A stretch of DNA of 10,894 bases from an uncultured Clostridia bacterium (GTDB lineage Bacteria > Bacillota > Clostridia > TANB77 > CAG-508). The stretch is taken from NCBI GenBank assembly GCA_944390305.1, contig CALXPX010000037.1, forward strand, positions 1 to 10,894, given 5' to 3'. The notes beneath the pieces were generated by a model. It had not been told where the DNA came from. It worked only from the letters and a program-made list of their open reading frames with translations, and searched no databases. The translations under genes and the position numbers were made by a program. This document shows, one piece after another, positions 7,345-10,894 of the stretch (the stretch's first letter is position 1; every line of letters starts with the position of its first letter).

Positions 7345-8433
7345 ATGCCAAAGGTAAAAAAGAAAAAGAATTCTAATTACATAAAAAACAAAAGTGCAAA
7401 AAAAGAAGGAATATTTAATTTTAATGAACAAGTAGTTGAAAATAATAAAAAAACAAAGACAGCAAGTAAAAAGAAGAATACTAAGAAAGTTATAGATAAT
7501 GAAGATCACTTTATAGGAACAAAAGAATTACCACCTATTAATAAAAAGAAACTTGAAAAAATAAAAAGGCAAAAGATTAAAGAAAAAAGAACAAAAGAAA
7601 AAGAATTATATCAAATACAAAAAAGACAAGAGGAATTAAGAAAAAAGAGAGCAAAAAAGAACAAAAAAGCTAGACTAACTGAAAAACAAATAAAAAGAAA
7701 TAAAAGAATAAAATTAATATTAAAAATATTTATCTTAATAACTGTTTTATTAGGAATAGCAATATATTTTATATTATCTCCAATATTTAATATAAAGAAT
7801 ATAACAGTAGAAGGAAATGCACAAATATCCAGCGAACAAATAATTAGCTTATCAAAAATTCAAAAAGATATGAATCTTTTTAAAGTATCTAATAAAGATA
7901 CGATAAATTATATAAAAGAAAATCCATATATAAAAAAGGTTGAAATAAAAAGAATTCTTCCCGGTACAATAAAAATTAATATTGAAGAAAGAGTAGTTAG
8001 TTTCATGCTTGTATATGGAAGTTCATATGCTTATATAGACACTCAGGGGTATATATTAGAAATCTCAGCAAACATAAAAGAAGGAATTCCAAAAATAACA
8101 GGTTATACAACTAGTGAAGAAGAAATAAATTCAGGCAGTAGATTAAATGATGATGATCTAGATAAATTAAATGACGTACTTAAGATAATGTCTGAAGCAA
8201 AGAAAAATGAAATAAATGCCCTTATAACAACAATTAATGTAGAAGATAAAAATAATTATTCATTATACTTAGAATCAGAACAAAAAACGGTATATCTAGG
8301 AGACTCTTCGATGTTAGATACTAAAATGCCATATGTAAAAATAATATTAGATAAAGAAAAAGATCATGCAGGAGAAATATTTGTAAATATGGATCTAAAT
8401 GAAAAAAATCCATTCTTTAGAGAAAAAGTATAA
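7345..8433 (+). CDS. divIB: Cell division protein FtsQ/DivIB with a long basic N-terminal tail
   Basis: This is a 362-residue single-pass membrane protein. Residues 1-120 are cytoplasmic and extremely Lys/Arg-rich, with low complexity and helical character. A transmembrane segment lies at about 122-145, followed by a POTRA domain from about 148 (FNIKNITVEGN) to 217 (LPGTIKINIEERVV, the typical POTRA end), and then the FtsQ beta domain to the C terminus. FtsQ/DivIB joins FtsL and DivIC at the septum and recruits and regulates the wall-synthesising divisome. The extracellular part has normal length; the tail makes the protein clearly longer than Bacillus DivIB (about 260 residues). The ATG directly abuts the murA stop, with AAGGTGG at 7333-7339 as ribosome binding site. 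The protein family is secure from layout, motif and context. Confidence 0.9.
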   Translation: MPKVKKKKNSNYIKNKSAKKEGIFNFNEQVVENNKKTKTASKKKNTKKVIDNEDHFIGTKELPPINKKKLEKIKRQKIKEKRTKEKELYQIQKRQEELRKKRAKKNKKARLTEKQIKRNKRIKLILKIFILITVLLGIAIYFILSPIFNIKNITVEGNAQISSEQIISLSKIQKDMNLFKVSNKDTINYIKENPYIKKVEIKRILPGTIKINIEERVVSFMLVYGSSYAYIDTQGYILEISANIKEGIPKITGYTTSEEEINSGSRLNDDDLDKLNDVLKIMSEAKKNEINALITTINVEDKNNYSLYLESEQKTVYLGDSSMLDTKMPYVKIILDKEKDHAGEIFVNMDLNEKNPFFREKV

Positions 8434-8438
8434 GGAGG
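8433..8438 (+). promoter_or_regulatory. Ribosome binding site that decides the TTG start at 8446
   Basis: AGGAGG overlaps the divIB stop codon. The in-frame ATG at 8440 is only 1 nt away, too close for initiation, while the TTG at 8446 is 7 nt away. The TTG is therefore the likelier start, removing two residues from the longer reading. Confidence 0.65.
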
Positions 8439-8445
8439 AATGAAA

Positions 8446-9159
8446 TTGAAGAATAAAAATGCTTATATTGCAATTGCTATTGTATGTGTAATATTAACTG
8501 CAGCAATTACTGTGCAAATTAGAACAATGAAAGAAGAAAATTCAGCTGTGTCAATTATAGGAGCAAATAGTGAACTTAAAGATTCACTTCTTGAATGGAA
8601 AGAAAAATCAGAAAATGCAGAAAAGGATTTGGACAAGTCTTTAAAAGAACTAGAAAAAATAAGACAAGCTTCAGCAACAAATAACAATAATGCAGAAGAA
8701 AAACAGAATGAATTAAAAAAATATAACCAGTTATTGGGGTTAACAGATGTAACTGGAGATGGAATAATTCTTACAGTTTCAGATAGTAATGCAGAATCAA
8801 CATCAATAGATTTAAGTAATTTATTAGTTCATGATACAGACTTAAGAAATTTAATAAATGAATTAGCAAATGCTGGAGCAGAAGCTATATCTATAAATGA
8901 TGAAAGAATAGTAAGTACAACATGTATAACTTGTGCAGGAAATGTAATTCAAATAAATGGAAACAAAGTTGGATCTCCTTTTGTAATAAAAGCAATTGGA
9001 AATCAAGAAAGTTTATATGGAGCTATTACAAGACCTGGTGGATATACATACATGCTAAAAGCAAGAGCTGTTCAAGTTGAAGCTAAAAAAACATCAAATA
9101 TACAAATTACTAAATATACTGGAGCTTTAACACAAAAATTTATTGAAACATCAAAATAA
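8446..9159 (+). CDS. DUF881 family membrane protein, first copy (YlxW/YlxX-like)
   Basis: The protein is 237 residues from the TTG start. A short Lys-rich N terminus and one transmembrane segment (about residues 6-24) predict an N-in, C-out topology. A charged coiled coil follows (about 38-96), then the DUF881 domain with LLGLTDVTGDGIILTV, an NELANAGAEAISIND segment, IVSTT, and VGSPFVIKAIGN. Two Cys in CITC (160 and 163) lie in the predicted extracellular domain. DUF881 proteins sit between divIB and sbp in many Firmicutes, including ylxW and ylxX of Bacillus subtilis. Their biochemical role is not established; location argues for a link to division or wall synthesis. It follows divIB with a 12-nt gap and precedes a paralogue by 14 nt. 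Confidence 0.85.
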   Translation: MKNKNAYIAIAIVCVILTAAITVQIRTMKEENSAVSIIGANSELKDSLLEWKEKSENAEKDLDKSLKELEKIRQASATNNNNAEEKQNELKKYNQLLGLTDVTGDGIILTVSDSNAESTSIDLSNLLVHDTDLRNLINELANAGAEAISINDERIVSTTCITCAGNVIQINGNKVGSPFVIKAIGNQESLYGAITRPGGYTYMLKARAVQVEAKKTSNIQITKYTGALTQKFIETSK

Positions 9160-9173
9160 AGAGGTGAAGTAAG

Positions 9174-9902
9174 TTGAATAAAAAAAATATTAATAAAAAA
9201 GAAACATTAATATTATCGGTAACATTAGGAATTATCACAGTAGTATTAGTTACATCCATTTTTATACAATTTAGAACTGTAAATGAATCAAAAGAACTTA
9301 ATTTAGATACGCTAAGAGATGATGAAATGAAAACACAAATAGCAAGTTACAAATCTAAATATGAAGAAACAATGGAACAATATACTGAAAATCAAAACAA
9401 AATCCAAGAATATAATACTGCTATGAGTGAAAATGCTGAAACAACAGAGATTGTAGATAAAGAATTAAATCAAGCTAAAACATTATTAGGTCTAACAGAT
9501 GTAAAAGGAAGCGGAGTAATAGTAACATTAACTGATACAGAAGAAGCACTTTATACATATACAGCAGATGATTTATTGCAGCTAATAAATGAACTAAAAT
9601 ATGCTGGTGCAGAAGCAATTTCGATTAATGATAATAGAATAATTAATTTAACAGATATTGCTATGATTAGTGATAATTTAATTGTAATGAATGGCGGAAA
9701 TACAAGGATTTCTTCTCCATATGTTGTAAAGGCCATAGGAGACCAAAAATACTTAACAAGTACATTAAGCATGAAAAATAGCGGTTATATAGATCAAATG
9801 GAAGCAAATGGAATGAAAATTGAATTAGAACAAAAAGATAATATAGAAATAAAAGCATATACAGGAGAATTAGACAGCAAATATATGAAGGAGGTAGAAT
9901 AA
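9174..9902 (+). CDS. DUF881 family membrane protein, second copy
   Basis: This 242-residue paralogue of the preceding gene has the same layout: Lys/Asn-rich N terminus, one transmembrane segment (about 12-31), coiled coil (about 45-100), and DUF881 domain with LLGLTDVKGSGVIVTL, NELKYAGAEAISINDNRI and SSPYVVKAIGDQ. It lacks the CITC pair of the first copy and has LTDIAMISDN in that place, so the copies have diverged and are not a recent duplication. The only plausible start is TTG at 9174, with GAGGTG (9161-9166) 7 nt upstream. It ends 2 nt before the sbp start. The function is unknown as for the family; co-transcription with divIB and sbp supports an envelope or division role. Confidence 0.85.
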   Translation: MNKKNINKKETLILSVTLGIITVVLVTSIFIQFRTVNESKELNLDTLRDDEMKTQIASYKSKYEETMEQYTENQNKIQEYNTAMSENAETTEIVDKELNQAKTLLGLTDVKGSGVIVTLTDTEEALYTYTADDLLQLINELKYAGAEAISINDNRIINLTDIAMISDNLIVMNGGNTRISSPYVVKAIGDQKYLTSTLSMKNSGYIDQMEANGMKIELEQKDNIEIKAYTGELDSKYMKEVE

Positions 9903-9904
9903 TT

Positions 9905-10291
9905 ATGATGGGCATAGCAATTGTAGTAGGATGTATTTTAGGTGTTTTAATAGGATTTATAACTCCTACTATCCCTTATACAGTATCACAATATTTAGCA
10001 ATTGGAATTGTGGCTGCATTAGATTCTGTTTTTGGTGGTATAGCTTCAAATATAAAAAAGAACTTTGATATGAAAGTATTTATATCAGGATTTTTTGTAA
10101 ATGCAATTTTAGCTATACTTTTAACTTATTTAGGAGAAAAATTAAATGTAGACATATATTTAGCAGCGATTATTGTGTTTGTGGGTAGAATGTTTAATAA
10201 TTTAGGAATTATTCGTAGATATTATTTAGGTATATTATCTCAAAAGAAAAACAAAAATAAACAAATAAAAAAAGAAGAAACAGATAATTAA
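9905..10291 (+). CDS. sbp: Small basic protein Sbp (DUF1290), membrane protein
   Basis: The 128-residue hydrophobic protein has about three to four membrane segments (about 3-21, 28-44, 57-78 and 82-98). It contains the family segment AALDSVFGGIASN (38-50) and ends in a strongly basic Lys-rich tail. It matches the DUF1290 small basic protein found directly before ftsA in Bacillus and clostridia; the molecular function is not known. AAGGAGGT (9888-9895), inside the end of the preceding gene, serves the ATG at 9905; a second ATG follows at 9908 and would be slightly far from the ribosome binding site. It is the last gene of the murA operon as seen here. The family is assigned from motif, size and gene order. 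Confidence 0.88.
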   Translation: MMGIAIVVGCILGVLIGFITPTIPYTVSQYLAIGIVAALDSVFGGIASNIKKNFDMKVFISGFFVNAILAILLTYLGEKLNVDIYLAAIIVFVGRMFNNLGIIRRYYLGILSQKKNKNKQIKKEETDN

Positions 10292-10315
10292 AAATATAAA
10301 TAAATGTTACGAAAA

Positions 10316-10379
10316 AATAGAATTCGACATTATTACAATCACATTACAAAAATATTACAAAAATATGTCGAATTCTATT
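10316..10379. repeat. Perfect 15-bp inverted repeat carrying two opposed Spo0A-type boxes
   Basis: The left arm AATAGAATTCGACAT (10316-10330) is the exact reverse complement of the right arm ATGTCGAATTCTATT (10365-10379), with 34 nt between. Each arm contains a perfect match to the Spo0A box TGTCGAA (TTCGACA at 10323-10329 and TGTCGAA at 10366-10372). CG dinucleotides are rare in the window, so paired copies are notable. The right arm is followed by GAC and seven T (10383-10389), so an imperfect terminator for the sbp operon is an alternative or additional role; the 34-nt loop is long for one. Confidence 0.8.
10333..10372 (+). promoter_or_regulatory. Four 0A-like heptamers in exact 11-bp phase (putative Spo0A operator)
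   Basis: TTACAAT (10333), TTACAAA (10344), TTACAAA (10355) and TGTCGAA (10366) start exactly 11 bp apart in one orientation. All share TNNCRA, and the last is a perfect Spo0A box. Another weaker copy, TTACGAA, is at 10307-10313 but out of phase. Spo0A binds tandem boxes head to tail about one helical turn apart, which fits this spacing. Spo0A binding is inferred, since the gene for Spo0A is not in the window and the three upstream copies lack the G at position 2. Confidence 0.5.
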
Positions 10380-10406
10380 GACTTTTTTTGAAAAATATAA
10401 TAATAT
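10378..10406 (+). promoter_or_regulatory. Sigma-A-type promoter for ftsA
   Basis: TTGACT (10378-10383) and TAATAT (10401-10406) are separated by exactly 17 nt, predicting a start near 10413, about 33 nt before the ftsA start codon. The -35 overlaps the last two bases of the inverted repeat's right arm, and the perfect Spo0A box ends 5 nt upstream of it, a place where an activator could touch RNA polymerase or a repressor could block it. A TATAAT at 10396-10401 overlaps the -10 but would leave only a 12-nt spacer. Confidence 0.7.
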
Positions 10407-10432
10407 GCATACTAGAAAAAATCAAGCGGACT

Positions 10433-10438
10433 GGAGGT
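10433..10438 (+). promoter_or_regulatory. Ribosome binding site that decides the TTG start of ftsA
   Basis: GGAGGT lies 7 nt before TTG at 10446. The nearer TTG at 10441 is in a frame that stops at once (TAG at 10453), so 10446 is the start. Confidence 0.85.
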
Positions 10439-10445
10439 ATTTGCT

Positions 10446-10894
10446 TTGGCTATAGGTGACATAATAGTAAGTATTGACATCGGCGCATCTAAAATTAGTT
10501 TAGTAGTAGGAGAAGTCAATAACTTTAATCAGATTGAAGTTATTTGTAACACCAGTAAAAAAAGCAATGGAATACAAAAAGGAAAAATAGTAGATGAACA
10601 GTCTCTTAGTGAATCTATCTCTTATGTTATAAAAGAAGCTGAAAGAGAAATGAACATGAAAATAAATTCAGCCTATATAACAATACCGGGAAAATATGTT
10701 ACCATTGTGCAAAACAGCGTTACAAAAGAAGCTAAAGATAAATATTCAGGAATATCATCTAGAGATGTATCAAGTGCCCTAATGCAGGCAAAAGATATTG
10801 ATGTACCTGAAGGAAAACAAATAATAGATATAGTAACAAATGAATTTATATTAGAAGATGGAAAAGTAGTAGAAGATCCAATAGGAACTTTCAG
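10446..10894 (+). CDS. ftsA: Cell division protein FtsA, N-terminal part (cut by window edge)
   Basis: The first 149 codons are open with a TTG start and run off the right edge. The protein begins MAIGDIIVSIDIGASKISLVV, with the actin-fold phosphate-1 motif DIGASK at 11-16. Next comes the KGKIVDEQSL segment typical of FtsA, and from about residue 80 the SHS2 (1C) subdomain region with INSAYITIPG and later DVSSALMQA. It ends near EDPIGTF, matching the DPIG of the family. FtsA is an actin-like ATPase that ties FtsZ filaments to the membrane through a C-terminal amphipathic helix, which lies outside the window. The position after sbp is standard for Firmicutes, where ftsZ normally follows. It has its own likely promoter at 10378-10406 and putative Spo0A boxes upstream. 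Confidence 0.95.
   Translation, partial: MAIGDIIVSIDIGASKISLVVGEVNNFNQIEVICNTSKKSNGIQKGKIVDEQSLSESISYVIKEAEREMNMKINSAYITIPGKYVTIVQNSVTKEAKDKYSGISSRDVSSALMQAKDIDVPEGKQIIDIVTNEFILEDGKVVEDPIGTF

Noticed and set aside
6593..7509. Minus-strand open frames opposite murA and the start of divIB
   Set aside because: Hydrophobic-looking products arise from reading AT-rich purine-loaded coding DNA backwards; they lack start signals and overlap firm genes.
8463..9915. Minus-strand open frames opposite the DUF881 genes
   Set aside because: Same shadow effect; both DUF881 frames have family motifs and good ribosome binding sites.
10316..10379. CRISPR repeat or insertion-sequence end
   Set aside because: The 11-bp units are too short and spacer-free for CRISPR, and there is no transposase gene or target duplication.
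10396..10401. Perfect TATAAT as the -10 of the ftsA promoter
   Set aside because: It would leave only a 12-nt spacer to TTGACT; TAATAT at 10401-10406 gives the ideal 17 nt.

Overview
The window looks like chromosomal DNA from a very AT-rich, low-GC Gram-positive anaerobe of the Clostridia type. The basis is the base composition, the Lys/Glu/Ile/Asn-rich proteins with AGA and ATA codons, strong AGGAGG-type ribosome binding sites, frequent TTG starts, and a gene order (divIB, two DUF881 genes, sbp, ftsA) matching the Firmicutes division cluster. Two perfect Spo0A-type boxes before ftsA suggest, but do not prove, a spore former. Species cannot be named from this sequence.

Layout. The left edge (1-112) holds a probable C-terminal tail of a + strand gene and a clear intrinsic terminator. 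A lone HD-GYP cyclic-di-GMP phosphodiesterase gene (122-1060) runs on the minus strand. It is divergent from a + strand unit made of a small nucleoside phosphorylase/MTA-SAH-nucleosidase-like gene (1200-1835), smc (1826-5383, overlapping it by 10 bases) and a small P-loop kinase-like gene (5439-5972). After a 115-base gap with a near-palindrome comes a tight operon: murA (6088-7344), ftsQ/divIB (7345-8433), two tandem DUF881 membrane proteins (8446-9159 and 9174-9902) and sbp (9905-10291). A 154-base gap then carries the most structured non-coding DNA in the window, followed by ftsA, cut by the right edge.

How the genes work together. SMC compacts and segregates chromosomes. MurA makes the first committed peptidoglycan precursor. 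DivIB is a divisome membrane protein, and FtsA anchors FtsZ to the membrane. DUF881 and Sbp proteins are conserved in this division cluster but poorly understood. The window therefore couples chromosome segregation, wall synthesis and septation.

The most interesting point is the ftsA upstream region. A perfect 15-bp inverted repeat carries a Spo0A box in each arm, and its 34-nt loop holds three related heptamers. The three plus the right-arm box start at exact 11-bp steps and end just before a good sigma-A-like promoter. This reads as a helically phased operator, plausibly for Spo0A, although a terminator role for the same inverted repeat is a competing explanation. No wholly new gene system is visible.
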